Shown here: in pieces, positions 34,933 through 47,714 of the stretch
Position numbering within the stretch: position 1 is the first letter of the stretch
Layout: each line of letters begins with the position of its first letter
Notes under the pieces: model-generated
What the model was told of the DNA's origin: nothing
Databases searched by the model: none
The model's input: the letters and a program-made list of their open reading frames with translations, nothing else
NCBI GenBank assembly: GCA_947846985.1
Contig: CANTUZ010000002.1
Location: 132,765,889-132,829,888, forward strand
From: Fratercula arctica
Lineage: Eukaryota > Chordata > Aves > Charadriiformes > Alcidae
Length of the DNA stretch: 64,000 nt
Direction: 5' to 3'
Position numbers and translations under genes: made by a program

Positions 34933-37732
34933 GAAAAAAAATTAACATCAGAAATGTCTACTAATTTTGAGTGCCCAGGTGAAGAAAACTGGACTCTGAG
35001 TTTCGAAAAAATTTTAGAGATTGAGAGAGCTTAATCTTTTTTTCACGGCTCCACGAACTTTAGTTGCAACTTTTAAGTATCCAGCACATCTGCAAATCGG
35101 TGTCTCAAATATATGCAAGACATGCAATTATTGTTAGCAGTGTAACTTAGACAGCTTCCCTAGCAACATACAGGAATGCTGTGGTGAAGACAGATACAAA
35201 ACCCAGTTTCCCAGGTCAGCACTCGACTGTTTCAGCTATGAGGGTCTCCCTTGTCTTCTTCCAATCCATTCCCTCATCCACTCTATAATCCCTAGCATCC
35301 CCAGCACATGAGCTTTCTACATAACTCTGATTGCTCTCAAGGGTATCTTATGTCCCCTATACTAAAAGTCTGTTGGAAAAATAAAAATGTGTGACATATA
35401 ATTAAAGACTGCATCTTCGTATATACACACAAAAGAAATCAACTGTGTTTCTAAGAGTCTTTTATGTATTAAAAACAAAAAAGCAAACAAAAAAAAAAAC
35501 CCAAACACAAAAAAAGCCAACAAGAAGTTGAAACCCAAGAAGGATTACCATGCTGGTTTTGCTGAATAGAAGAATATTCTATCATGTAATTTAATGGCCA
35601 CTGAGATGATTGCCTCTATTTCCACATTAGTGTGTTTAAGGATGTTCATAAATGACGTCAGCTATTTACCTTCTCCTGCGGTAAATAGATAAGGAGAGGT
35701 TTTGCTGAAATGGAGACAATGGAGATGCCAACCTGGGACAGTACTTCTCCTTTTGTGACAAGCAGTCACAGATGCAGCTTGGTGCGGCTGTAGCTTTATT
35801 CCATACCCCACACATTTTTGTGATTTTTCTCGATAAAACCATAGGATTTTGAAAAAGTTATAAGCAACTGAATGCAAGGTATTCTAGTGGGAAGCACCTT
35901 AGTAGCTTGCAAAACTAATAGCTAACCTTGCCTTATAAAGTGATCACAGTCAATAGGAATCTTTGCTTTATTGCTACAATAATGGAAGATGTGGGAATCT
36001 GATGTCACTTGATATTGGAAGGTACAGAAAGGGGTACTATGACCTTTCTTGTGGGAAGAAATACAATCAAAAGAACCAACCACCATCAAAATAAGCACAG
36101 CATGATATTTATCCTAACAACATTTCAAAAAGTTTCACAAGCAATTAACAACATTGCTTAAAATTATAATTTCCACCACAATAATGCCACGTGCCACTAG
36201 ACTGTCACACATGCTCATGCTCAGTTAAAATGGCCTTGTCTCTACATACTGTGACAAGCGGCAAGATGAGAACTCAATGCAATCGGCAGACATTAAGGTA
36301 CAGTCACAAAACTCAGTGAAGTTCAGTCCCACCAAACTGCATCTGTAACTTCTTGTCCCAGTCAAGGTCCCAAAGTGGGAACTGCGGGAAAAGAGTTGCC
36401 TCAGCCACAGCTCTAGTCAAAGCTTTGTGGAGAATTCTCCATGCAGTACTGCCTTTCTCCTCCTCCTTCCTCTGTGCCTTGAGAGCTCCCCTAGTCAGCA
36501 TCAGCAGCAATAGGACCACTATTCCCATTACTTTTTAGTCATCTTCTACCCATAGGTTGTAGTTAGAGAGTCTTCCCTGGGTCTTGCAGGGTGCAAGATT
36601 TACAGACTTGAGGAGCTTAAGACCTGTCCACAGGTAGTAGAATTTACCAGACATCTGTCAATTTATACCTACAGTTACAGTTAAAACAACGAAACAAACC
36701 CAAACAAAACCAAAACAAAACACGAAATCAAAACCAGAAAAAAAATCTGATATTTTCTTAGGAAAGGATCACAGCTGACATTTCTTAGATAGTTACGTCA
36801 GGGGGTGGAATGAAAGTTAGCATATATATATGCAATCCAGGCCATTAAAAACTTGTTGACCCATTAAACCAAAGTGATCCAAGAATGAGAACTTCTTAAA
36901 TGCTGTTTTCATTTTCTTTAAAATATAAATGGGTAAATATTCTTCAGAATGAAAGTAACCTTGATGCCTTCTCAATATCAAAGAGTTGTGAAAAAATAAT
37001 GGCTACGTGTGTTTCTTTATTAATACTTTATAGCTAGGATTTCCAACTTTAAAGCAAAACAAGGCTAAAAACCCTCAAAAAAGAGTGTAGACAATAAAAA
37101 GCTCTCAGTGGTGTAAAAGAGCAGCAATGCTGGATGCTAAAGTGTCTCAGAAATCAAACAAACAAAAAAAGAAATCAATTAAATAAATATAATTCACAAA
37201 GCTCCACAGTCAGTATAAACATCAAGCAAGCAACGTCTCTTGTCAGTCCATGAAAGGAGAACTTTCTGGCCTCAACAACCACATGCTGAGATTTCTAGAT
37301 CTCTTATATTTCTTATAGAAATAGAACACCAAGAGATAACAGTATGAACTTGCTAAGCACTAATAAAGTTCTTCAGGATGCTATGAAGCATAAAACCACT
37401 GAAGCCGATTTAAAATGTAATTTAAAATGATGAAAAATGTCCATACTTTTCCAGCACATTTTTACATTAATATAACGTATTCTAATAGTTCTTACATCAA
37501 GCTGTTTAAACAGATCTACTAGTAGTTATGCCATCAACAGCAGTAAACTGCACCCCCACATCAAGCGTATGTGAAAAAATACATTCTTGATCTTGTGTGC
37601 AAGTTCAACAAATATACAGGAACCATTTGGTCAGGTTAAATTAATGCCATGCACTTCTGCAATTACTTCTTTTGGAGTATGATCTACAGGCTTCCATTAT
37701 GCAAACATATTTTGGGGGCGTTTTCTTGTGTG
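34933..37732. other. Unique AT-rich DNA with A-rich low complexity
   Basis: A-rich tracts with C interruptions lie at 35471-35520 and 36682-36745 (CAAAA-type). No exon or transposon is recognised. The short open frames at 36313-36538 overlap on both strands and carry no signature. Confidence 0.45.
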
Positions 37733-37806
37733 GGTTTTTTGGGTTTTTTTCATGATAGGTTTTTTTTTGTGTGTGTGGTGTTTGTTTTTTTTTTTTTTTT
37801 TTTTTT
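37733..37806. repeat. T/G-rich low-complexity tract with T22
   Basis: Successive T-runs interrupted by G and a GTGTGTG segment, ending in 22 T residues (37785-37806). It explains the Phe- and Val-rich plus frame and the Lys-rich minus frame across it. Confidence 0.9.
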
Positions 37807-38070
37807 AAATAAAACTCTGTTTCCATGTGAGAAGCATGTTCTTTTGATATGTAACTGTTGCTCAGCTTCAAGAAACTGCCAATGTCTTTCTCAGTTTTCG
37901 GTCCTTTCCGGTCCCTTTCCACTGATAAGAAATGTGAAATTCCCTTCAGTGTGAACAGTGCATTTCTTGTGCTATTCCAGAGGATACTGTAGCATTTTGA
38001 CAAAACTTGTCTATAAATTGTGAAATCATAGTCTGTTCTGCTTGAATGCAGCATAAGGCAATTTTACTTG

Positions 38071-38090
38071 TTAATTGCAATTGCAATTAA
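38071..38090. promoter_or_regulatory. 20-bp perfect palindrome with homeodomain/CEBP-like cores
   Basis: TTAATTGCAATTGCAATTAA is its own reverse complement. It carries two TTAATT-type homeodomain cores and overlapping TTGCAAT half-sites of the C/EBP type. Palindromy is certain; a binding role is an inference. Confidence 0.5.
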
Positions 38091-40160
38091 AGAAAGCTTC
38101 CTAATTTGATTGGCGGGTGGAGGAAGACATGGGGCTGAGAAGAAGGCGAGAAAGTAACCCATTCCAAAACTTTTGGCCAGCACAGTATTCATCATCTCGT
38201 ATCCCAGTGTGTCTGTGTGTGCCTCTCCTCAACTCTCACTGTGCCAGGAGGAAAGGCTAATCTTCAGTTTGTTCCTTTCCATCCTGTCATGCAATACTGG
38301 GCAGTGGGATCATGAGTCCCGACCTATACAAGAGGAGAAGTGTGCCTCGTTCCTCACATTCACCCATGTATGATAACCTAGTCCAGATTAAAAACCAAGC
38401 CAGAATGGAAAAGCACTGTTCTCTTATCTTCCAGAAACCTGAGGGGGTTTTTTTGTTGTTGTTTTTGTTTGGTTTTTTGTTTTGTTTTTTTTGTTTTGGT
38501 TTTTTTTCCAAATTGCTCTTCTACTAGAATTGTGGCACAAATCGGGTCTGGTCTATAAATTCCATCAGCAGACTCCTTCATCGTACTCAGACTCATTTTT
38601 TGTGGTGTCGATGTTGTTCTCAGAGGCTGGAACAAGTGTCTAATTGATTTCTTATGGAATGAAAAAAGACCTAAACTGGAGGAGGGATGCCAGAATTTCT
38701 GCACTTCAATGTTATCTTTAAATCTTCCTAGTCTGCTTATTGGCCTGACTTCTGTCTTTTTTCCTTTTTTTTTTTTTCTTTAAGCAACATTTTTGTACAC
38801 AAATTTGCTACTAATTTAGCTGTTTCATTCCCCTTTTATTACTCTCAGTTAGATTCTTACATCTGGACCCTGCATCCCAGGTGTATTAGATCATATTAAA
38901 AGCCTTCCTTCTGCTCTTTGTTCTAACATTCAGCTGTAAAAGACAGTGCGCAGCAGTAGCACTTTGAACCAAAAGGTCAAAGAGCTTCCTGAATTAGCAG
39001 TGGTCACCGCTGGTCGAGATATCAGTTTATTTGTTGTTTGGATTTACCTGAAGTTTGCAGTTTGCCTGGCTGTTTTAGGAATTGTATTCAAAGGATTATT
39101 TGAAAAGGTTCATATGATTCAACCTCTTGTTAAAAGACCAAAATCTGAAGGTAAGCCTGCTCTGCGGCTTTCTAACTTGTCTGACTTTAATTGTAAAGAC
39201 AAACCCTTTGTAAAGGATTGCAGAGGGGCATTCAGACATTGAAAGTTTGGTTCCACTGTATCTGAGGACTTAGGTCTGATTCAAGATGAGAAGGGAAAGG
39301 AGGATTACAAGCTTAAAGCAAAGATAAAAATAAGTTTGAAACAAGCTTACTGGAAGAAAGAGAAACAAGCTTGTCGTGACCTTGCCACAGGGAAGAGAAC
39401 AGGTTTACCAGGGGTTTCCAAGAAGGCTAAGACAAAGGCCATCTTGAAATTGTGATCCATTTGCTGCTTTAACCTGCCCCAATTTTGAGTGAGTTGTCTG
39501 TGGTTAAAGCATTTAGAAAGGGTGAAGTTTGATCTCTTCTTGAAAGCACTATCGGTTCTTCTTTTGTAAAAACAAAAGCAACCGGTAGCTAGGTTGATTT
39601 AATATATTTCTATCCTTGCAAAATAGCGTGCTTAACTTTGCAGCGACCACAGCTACGTGGATCTGTGATGTACAGTAACAAGAAAATGAATCAGTATCCC
39701 ACATTTCTGCAATACCAGGACTCCATAAAAAGGGAGCAGGCAGAGGGGTAAACAACAACAAAATCCTCTCATTTAATCTACGCCACTGGCTGACTTTTCT
39801 GTAGACTTGGATTAATCAGCTACAGTTGTTGCATAGAAGCCAAAGGGGGGGGGGAAATCTCTAACTAGACTTTCCTCTGTATTTCTGATAACCATAGTAG
39901 GCTGCCTTGCCAGCAACAGAAACATATAAAGTTCAGTTTCTTTCCACAGTGAGATAAGGGGATCTTAACCAGTGACTGTAGCACTGCATTTCCTATTTCA
40001 CGCTTAGTGCATAAAACTTTGGTTAACTCTCTTCATATGTCATGGACTCTTTAACATGAAAGCTGCCACTACTCCCTACTCTGGAAATCTAATTCTTTTG
40101 GGATATTTCTTTTTTTCTTTTTAAGAGGAGACTAAAATAGTTTTGCAGTAAGGTGGAACA
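38091..40160. other. Unique DNA with T-rich tracts
   Basis: A T/G-rich low-complexity tract lies at 38448-38508 and another T-run at about 38764-38778. The open frame 38946-39242 (98 codons) contains a hydrophobic stretch but no domain I recognise. A G9 run occurs near 39845-39853. Confidence 0.4.
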
Positions 40161-40437
40161 CTTTTCCTCTTTTTTCCTTTGTTTTTCTTTTTTTTAATTC
40201 TTTTTTCTTTTTCTCTTTTTTCTTCTTTTTTATTTTTTACTTCTTTATTCTCCTTTTTTCCTTCTTTTCTTCTTTTCTCCTTTCTTTTTCCTTCTTTTCT
40301 TCTTTTCTCCTTTTTCCTTTTTTCCTCTTTTCTTTTTTTTTTACTTTTGATCTTATCTTTTCCATCTGTTCCCATCTTTAGCTCTTTTTCCTTTTCTTTT
40401 TTCACTTTTTTTTTCGTTTTTTTTTTCTTTTCCTATT
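40161..40437. repeat. Polypyrimidine (CTTTT)n tract, 277 bp
   Basis: The plus strand is almost entirely C and T. It includes a 30-bp tandem unit, with the copies at 40261-40290 and 40291-40320 sharing their first 23 bases. Long one-sided pyrimidine tracts can adopt triplex (H-DNA) structure and are prone to slippage and assembly error. The Lys/Glu-rich 94-codon minus frame and the Phe/Ser-rich plus frame are artefacts of this composition. Confidence 0.95.
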
Positions 40438-42121
40438 TTAATACCTGGAAATGCACTCATTACACCTGCAGATTCTTAGCTCTTATCTGACAGCTTTCCT
40501 GGCTTTGAAGTTGTCATCCAGAGCTAAGGAAGACTTAAAAAAAGAATAATCTGTGGCTGAGAATTCAGTACTCCTTCCTTGTGTAATTTGGCATTCAGCA
40601 GCTTCCTCACCCTTCCAAGTTCTCCCTGCTTCTGGTACCAACAAGTTTCTATGCTTGTTGCGTCTTCATCTCATTTTCCTTGGGGGTGAAACCTCTTGGT
40701 TCCAGGCCATATCCCCATCATGATAGCATCCTTATTTTCTCTCCCTGGGCAAGATTAATTACAGGCAGATATATGAATATAGGTGGCATAAGAAAAAGCA
40801 GTAACTGAACTGGAAAATGTCAATGAGGCAAATAACTAGCTCTTATGTTGGTAAGATTCAAGGCTCCTTCCAGACACTGATCTGGTCAAATGAAATTCTG
40901 GTCCAAATAAATGAGAGACAAAATTCTGTTTTCTCAGATTTCTGCAGTCTGGATTTTGCTTGTAGCTATCACTGATGATAAACAAGATGCAAATAATTGT
41001 CCCAGTCATTTCAGAATATTTGTACCTTTCGTCATTTTACTGCTTTAGAGCTATTCCTTCATTTTCATCTCATCCTGCCCTTTGTGCTTTCTTCAATATC
41101 AGCCCAATGACTACACTAGTCTTGTAAAAACCCAATCCTAAAGGAAAAAGGGAAAGTGACTGTCAAAGCTAATCTCCTATTTAAAGACACCTCATCCATT
41201 TCTACCTATAACTATTATATCCTTATAGCCATATATTCTCAATAGCCATATATCAGCTGTGAATACAAAATAGGTAGATACAAATGAGCCATATTTTGCA
41301 TGGCTAAGCCACCTGGGTCCTCTGGTCAAGGTTGAACTGGGCTCAATGGTTACACTGTCTGTTGTAATAAATTAGTAGTGCTTTTGTGCTGTGCCTCTAG
41401 CTGTAATAAGGATACATGCATTATGGGTGTCACCCTGTCTCTGAGGACAATTTTAATATAGCTTAGACAATAGCCTAGCTAAATAAACAATGAACCAGTC
41501 ATGATATAGAAAAACAGTGTAAGCTCCAGGGTATGGAGCTTAGCAAGGGAAAAGAAAGAAGCAAACAAAACATTAAAAAGATTAGCAAGCAACAATAAGA
41601 GAGACACTTATAACACCCTAGATAACCTAAGGTGTAATTCAGTATTGTTGTTGATCCGATTCAGCAACGCATTTAAAGGTAGATCTAACATTAAGCACTT
41701 GCTTAACCTTTGGTAACCAGCTTTGTTTAATGGAAACACGCTAAATATTAAACCAAAGTAGCACCACTATCAGCATTGCCAATACTCAGCTAAAGCTGTG
41801 GTCAAGAGTGTGACGAGAGGAAACCCAGAATGGAGGAAAATGAGAGTAATGTGATCAACAGTGGTACATAAATAGCAGGCATTCCCGATTCCTGACCAGG
41901 CTATTTAGACCTGTCTAAATTTAGACTCCCACAGTAAGAGTGAAGCTTACCCAGTTGGCTCCTTTCACATCCCCATGATTAAGTCCATGTCTCACCAGAC
42001 TGTAGTGTGGCCTCTGCTTTGTTCTATGACTTCTGGTCTGTCTGTTCTCTGAGGGGGCTGGATATAATGCAGTTTTGGATATCACCTGCTAGTGGGCTAA
42101 CCAAAAAGAAGTCCTGATAAA
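40438..42121. other. Unique DNA, no gene seen
   Basis: AT-rich unique sequence with a short direct repeat of TAGCCATATA near 41227 and 41244. No exon, RNA gene or transposon is recognised. Confidence 0.45.
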
Positions 42122-42505
42122 AATCATAGGATCACAGAATGGTTTGGGTTGGAAAAGACCTTCAAAGATCATCTAGTTATCTAGTTCCAACCCCCCTGAC
42201 ACAGGCAGGGACATCTTTCACTAGACCAGGTTGCTCAAAGCCCCATCCAACCTGGCCTTGAACACTTCCAATGATGGGGCACCCATAGCTGGGCAATTTG
42301 TTCCAGTTTCTCACCACTTCCTCCCTTAAGTCCATTCTACATCTGCCCTCCCTCAGTTTAAAACCATTACCCCTTGTCCTGTCAGTACAGATTCGAGTAA
42401 AATGTCTTTCTCTGTCTGTTTTTTTAAGCCACTTTTATATAGCGAACAGCTTCAAGAAGGTCTCCCCAGTCTTCTCCAGAATAAGCATCCTCAACTCTCT
42501 CAGCC
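42122..42505 (-). mobile_element. CR1 LINE 3' end fragment
   Basis: The plus strand begins GGATCACAGAATGGTTTGGG and continues with the CR1 3' UTR, then the reverse complement of the ORF2 end (CTAGACCAGGTTGCTCAAAG, CCAACCTGGCCTTGAACACT, CAGTTTAAAACCATTACCCC). The element lies on the minus strand and is 5'-truncated near 42505. An 8-bp tandem duplication, ATCTAGTT, is present at 42171-42186. Frameshifts show that it is dead. The 152-codon plus frame at 42298-42756 is a shadow of this element and its flank. Confidence 0.95.
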
Positions 42506-43389
42506 TTGAACATAAGTATGCTATTTGGTCACAAATTAGTACCATGGTCCTTTCCCTCTCACAAATTGTCTTCTTCCTCACTGACCAAATGCAGGGGATT
42601 TCACAGACTAAGAGAGGAGAACCTGGTAGATCTGTGTTATTGTATAGAAAGTTTTGTAGCTCACTTCAACAAAGTTGCCTCATCAGCTTAATCTTTTGTT
42701 CATTCAGGATGTCTTTGTACCTCCAAGCAGTGTGTCATAACCAACCTTATCTGTAGCCCATCACTTAAACCAGCATTGAGTAGAGAATTATGAACATTCA
42801 TCAGAGTGTTCCAGTGTGTTCCTTTTTTACAGAAAGGAAATTAAAAATAGATGCTTTAGGTCGAGGAACCAAGTGTCCATGATTTTTGTGTCCCAAAATG
42901 AGATGCTTAGATCCCAACTTCCTAGGACATTTAGTATTTTATACCATTTTATATGCTTTTACAGCATGTTATTTACAGCGTTCCAATCAGCCACAGTTAT
43001 GTTTGTGAGACCAAACACTTCTGAAAATGTGAAAGCTATCAAGTAGATTACAAGGAAAATGAAGAGCACATTCAGCAGTCAATTGTAAAAAGTTGAAGTG
43101 ACTTCCCTAGCCCCATACGGGCATCCTGGTAGGAAGCAATTTTCCAATGGGACATTTAAGTGCATTACCCATAAAACAATCTTTTCCTTTCTTCAAATCC
43201 TAGCCTCATTTTCACATGCCCTCCAGCTTGTTCAGCAATTTCATTTTTTTGCCTCACCTCTATGTGAAAAAGAAACATTTTTTGTGAGTGGAATTCACGG
43301 TATTTACTAAGAATAGAGTGTGAGACAATGATACTCCATGTTCCTGGCATACTGGGGCAGGCAGATCAGATAGCTGTAGGTAGCTAAAC
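42506..43389. other. Unique DNA, no gene seen
   Basis: No recognisable elements. An acceptor-like site ends near 42832 (GTTCCTTTTTTACAG), but the downstream frames close quickly. Confidence 0.4.
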
Positions 43390-44190
43390 TCAGTTTCTAA
43401 CATTGGGGGATGAAATGGTTTGTGCTGGAGGGGCTTGTGTTTGTGCTTATGGAAGGGTGAAAGAAGTGGTATGGGGAAAGCCCCATGCAGCACCTGAAAA
43501 CAAGGTAAGCCTGAGAGTGGTCTCGCTAAAGCAAGCCAGCTCAAGGGGACCCTTGCGCGTGACACTAGAAGGTTTCCAAGCTCCCAGATGTAGCTGGGAT
43601 CCTGGTAGTCATATTCATCTCTACTTTGGGGTTGGCAGAGCCCTGAGCACACCTGACAGTTCTGTGACCTCTTTCCTCCAGTTCTGTGGCTGCCTGTGCT
43701 TGGGGCCAGCTCTCATGTCTTGGTCTGAGCTGGGAGAAGACGAGCTGTGAGGGATATGTTCAGCCCCCCCACCCCCGCTTGGAGCTGCTTTTGAGCTCCA
43801 GCCTTCCTTGTGGATCCTTGCCTGAATTGCACCATGCCTGTGCCCAGCCTTGCACCTCCTGATCCCAACCTCATGAGCTTGCTTTCTGGCTTGACCCTGG
43901 ACCTGGCCCATCACTAGGGTAGTGGCTGTGATCTCTGGGCTGAGACTAACCTCGGTCCCCACCGCCAGCCCTGCTCTGCTCTCCCGGTAAGGCACAGTGG
44001 GATGTCACTCCATTGGTGTGGCATTGAACTGCCAGCCTCGCTGTCACCCATAGCCCTCAGCTTGACTCCCCTCACGCAGCAGCCCCCTCTGCCTCCTTCC
44101 CAGTGGGCATGTACCTGCCACTTTGGTCTCACAATTTTTGCTCCCACTGAAAATGAAACCAAATATGGGAAGCAAACAGGAGCCACATTT
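43390..44190. other. GC-rich patch of unknown origin
   Basis: About 800 bp clearly richer in G and C than its flanks, with CpG still uncommon. Open frames on both strands (115-124 codons) overlap each other and show no domain. One acceptor-to-donor interval (43682-43746) could be an exon. It may be an old mobile element, an exon-bearing spot or simply an isochore fluctuation. Confidence 0.3.
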
Positions 44191-47100
44191 CACTCCACAG
44201 AGTTCCCGTAGACAGGCAACTGAAAGACCAGATCTCCAAGGCACATGCCATTAGCAAAGGTGTCTACATTACCCAGTATGACTGTACTTGGTGTGTAATC
44301 TGTACTTTTTCCTGATTTCCCATTGCTGTATTCACTGGTAGTCACAGAACATCTTGTTCCAGTGAAAATTCTTGATGTGCTAAACAGTAGATTTTTTTTT
44401 CTTAATTTCTTTCTTGGAAATGACTGTACCTTTTGTATTTGAAATTTTCCCAAACTATGCAACCTGAGGTAGCTGTCTGAAATGAGAAACTTCATCCTGA
44501 ACAGTGTAAGTCTAACAATATAATAAGCAAGAGTTTATTGTGGAGGCTGTTAGTCAGCCTTAAGTACAGGCATCATTTTCTGTGTTACCTATAATAACAG
44601 GTAATACTTATACCCATATATTAAAGGCTGCTGAAGAAAAAGATTTCATATGTTAAAGCATCACCTGCTCCAAGAACTGTGAAGCAGTCTCTTATATATA
44701 AATCTAGTCTAAAATAGCTTGTAAATGACAGCATCAACATAAAAACTTAGACCTCTTTCAGGAGACTTTCTGTACTGTTTGTAGAAACCTAGCTTATGAC
44801 ATAAATAACTGAATGCCATTACATCAGGGAAACATTATCAATATCCCCAGAAATTCACCCAGCATTTACCTTTTAGAAAGCCTGCCCTACTCCCTGCATC
44901 GAAAGAGCATGTCTTCATGGATGTTTTAATATATTAGATAGGCATGATACACAAAATACATGTAAGATGCCTGTTGTAGCGAGTGAGGTGAATAAATGTA
45001 TTATTTAAAGGTAGATCATGACTCTCACATGACCTTCAGATTTGATGTGAAAGGCAAGGAAATTATTTCTTCCTAGCTCTCAGGAAGGAATTAGGGTATA
45101 AAATTAAAACAAAAGGTGTGAGAGACAGGAGGTAGAAATGATGCTGATTTGTTTTATTATACACACATCGATGAACACTGCATACTCTTCTTGCAAAGAA
45201 TTTTGTTAGGATCACATGGTACAGTCATAGAAAATTTTGTGGAGGCTTCTGAATGTGGAGTTGCAATGCTCTGGCAACTTATCTACTTTTCATGGAATTA
45301 TACCTGCTTTCATCTGGCACCTAAGCAGAGTATGTGAATACAAGAATTAGGGACCCAAGGCAGATCAGTGCTGCCTTGCTATGAGTAGGTGTCCTGTTTT
45401 ATGTGCCTGATGTCAACATCAGAGGAAGCTCACTGTTTCAAATTCATTGTGCTGGTTAGCATGAAAAGCTGACAAGAAATAGGAAAGTATTTGCTTTCAT
45501 AACTGACAAAGTGAGCTGCGGGCAGCACTGAAATGCTTCCACACTTCAAGGCACAGCCTTTGAGAGGACAGAGGGACAGTCTGCTTGCCCTAGCAGAACC
45601 TGCCAGTTCAGCAGATCCCTTCAGTCCAATTGGACTCTGCAAAGTGACCCAAGCAAGGAGAGCAGAGTGACCCAAATGTGCTCAGTGTTCCCACTATACC
45701 ACCCGAACAGCTGAGCAGGTCCACCACAGCTGGTAGAAAGCACCCACATTATAGTGAGCTACCCAGGAAAATGAATCATGCCGTTTCCTTTTGACAGGAA
45801 AGCAGGGTGCAGCTTCCCTCTTTTCTTACAGGGAGAGCGAGGAGTCAGACGCTGTGCCAGAACTTCACAACCAACTACTGCAACCTGTGAGCATCTTTCC
45901 TTTTAATACATGCCTAGCATAGACGTGGGAGAGGATGGCAAGAATGGTGTTGTATGTTGTCACACCGAGCTACCAAGAGTACGTTTATGTAGCACGGAAT
46001 AGTACCGGGAAGAAGTAGATGTGAATCCAGCAGGTGACATAATTCTATCAAAATAATACTGTGCCTAGGTTAATTAGTTCTGTATTTCAAGCTTCTTGTA
46101 TTTATTTGTGCAGAGTTAACTTGTTCATCCCTGCATATATCACATTGTAAAACTGAGGAAAATAGTAAATGGAAGAGGACACAGAGAGGTTGGAATGTAG
46201 TTCTTGGAAAACCAGCTATAAATACTCAAGCTGGGTCATGTGCATGCAAATCTATGGGCATCTACGGGCAAGCAGACACAGATGTACATATTTGTGGGCC
46301 AAAGTACTCTTGACAAGCTTTTTAGAGGTGACCGATGAATTAATTTCCCGGTCCTCTGCAGTTTGTGGGCTCGACACCAGTACTGAATTGTGAATAAACC
46401 CAGTTCTTTAGGGAATAAAAACTTTTATGAAATTTTATGAGGAACTACCCAGGCAGTCTTCTCTGAATAAACCACTCTCCTTTCAGGTGGAAGAAAAAAA
46501 ATATTGCTGTTCGCAATCTTCTTAAACACCTGCTCCCTTGCCCATTATACACCACTAATGGCAGCACTGCCAGACTGAACGGTGTAAAAATCATGGTTTG
46601 TGCCTCCAAATCATGAGATTAGTATATGTATCTTTATGTTTCTTTTTAAAATTTTGGAGTGAATCTACTTTGCCTTCCAGCATCTGAGCCATTAGTACAG
46701 CTGAATGAATAGCAGTTTCTGAATATTCCAATAGTATTTTTTGAATAATTTCCTATCTAGAACACACATTGTGAAATTGCCAGCTTACTGATGAACTCAG
46801 TGCATTTGAAAAATGAGGCAACTTCTCCAGAGAATCAAGAGCCACTTTGCCATATAGTGCTTTGGCTGATGGAAAATAGAATAAAAGGTGGACTGGAACA
46901 CAGAGTCGTCTTAGTAGATTAGTGCTTCATTGTCTATCACGTTTATGAAACAACATTTTTTGAAGTCAGAGATCATAAATCATTATTGATTTTCTCAGAG
47001 AAAATTTTGTTCAGGCCTTTGTCCATGACCCTCAGAATGCATTGCAGATGACAAGAGAAAGCACAGATTTTCCTGGACTGAAAACTGAACAGAAGGCAGT

Positions 47101-47713
47101 AAGTATGTTGTTACAACCATGGAACCTGTGCTGTTTGACAGTGTGAATGTTAGCTAAGCAAAGACTGCAAGATAAAGTCTTTTATTAATATGTACTGATG
47201 GTATTAGAGAATTGGATGAAATATAAATATATTGTACTGACAATAAAAATATTTTGCTAACACAGTGGTCTTCTTAATTAAGGTAAGTTATACTCTAAAA
47301 AAAAACCCTGCTTAAATGTAGATAGAAGAGAATTCACACACAAGTCGCTCAGGCTTGGAACACACTATTCATGGAACCTTAGTTTTCTGCTAGAAAGGGC
47401 ATTTCTGGGGTTAACTTGGCCAAGGAGATAAATTTGTCACTTGCATTGTGCACTTCTGCCAAATGCAAACATGGGAATACAATAGGATGAAGTTTTCATG
47501 AGTGGTGTAGAGTGTATGACAAAATCCCTTTTCAGTGACTAAATAGCAGCTCAATAAATAATCCTGCTAAAGGGAAAGAATTTATTGTTTTTAAAGGTGA
47601 GGTGTGTGAAAGCTTCTATTGTACTTGATTTCCTCCACCTCCTTTTTTCACAACATAGAGTTATAGAGTGGAAAAATATAATTAATAGTTTGGGATTTCT
47701 GAAGTCCTGACAT

Positions 47714-47714
<1 letters not shown>
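44191..47714. other. Unique DNA with one exon-like interval
   Basis: Unique sequence. The interval 45832-45886 has a strong acceptor and a plausible donor and is open in all three frames; it is treated as a hypothesis only. No transposon is recognised. Confidence 0.35.

Noticed and set aside
34499..34945. 148-codon plus frame
   Set aside because: No family signature, and its end overlaps a MIR-like remnant, which argues against coding.
38946..39242. 98-codon plus frame with a hydrophobic segment
   Set aside because: Considered as a retrogene or transposase fragment, but I recognise no family. Frames break immediately downstream and no poly(A) or target duplication is visible.
40121..40405. 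Lys/Glu-rich minus frame resembling a charged nuclear protein
   Set aside because: A direct product of the polypyrimidine tract; no complexity beyond the repeat.
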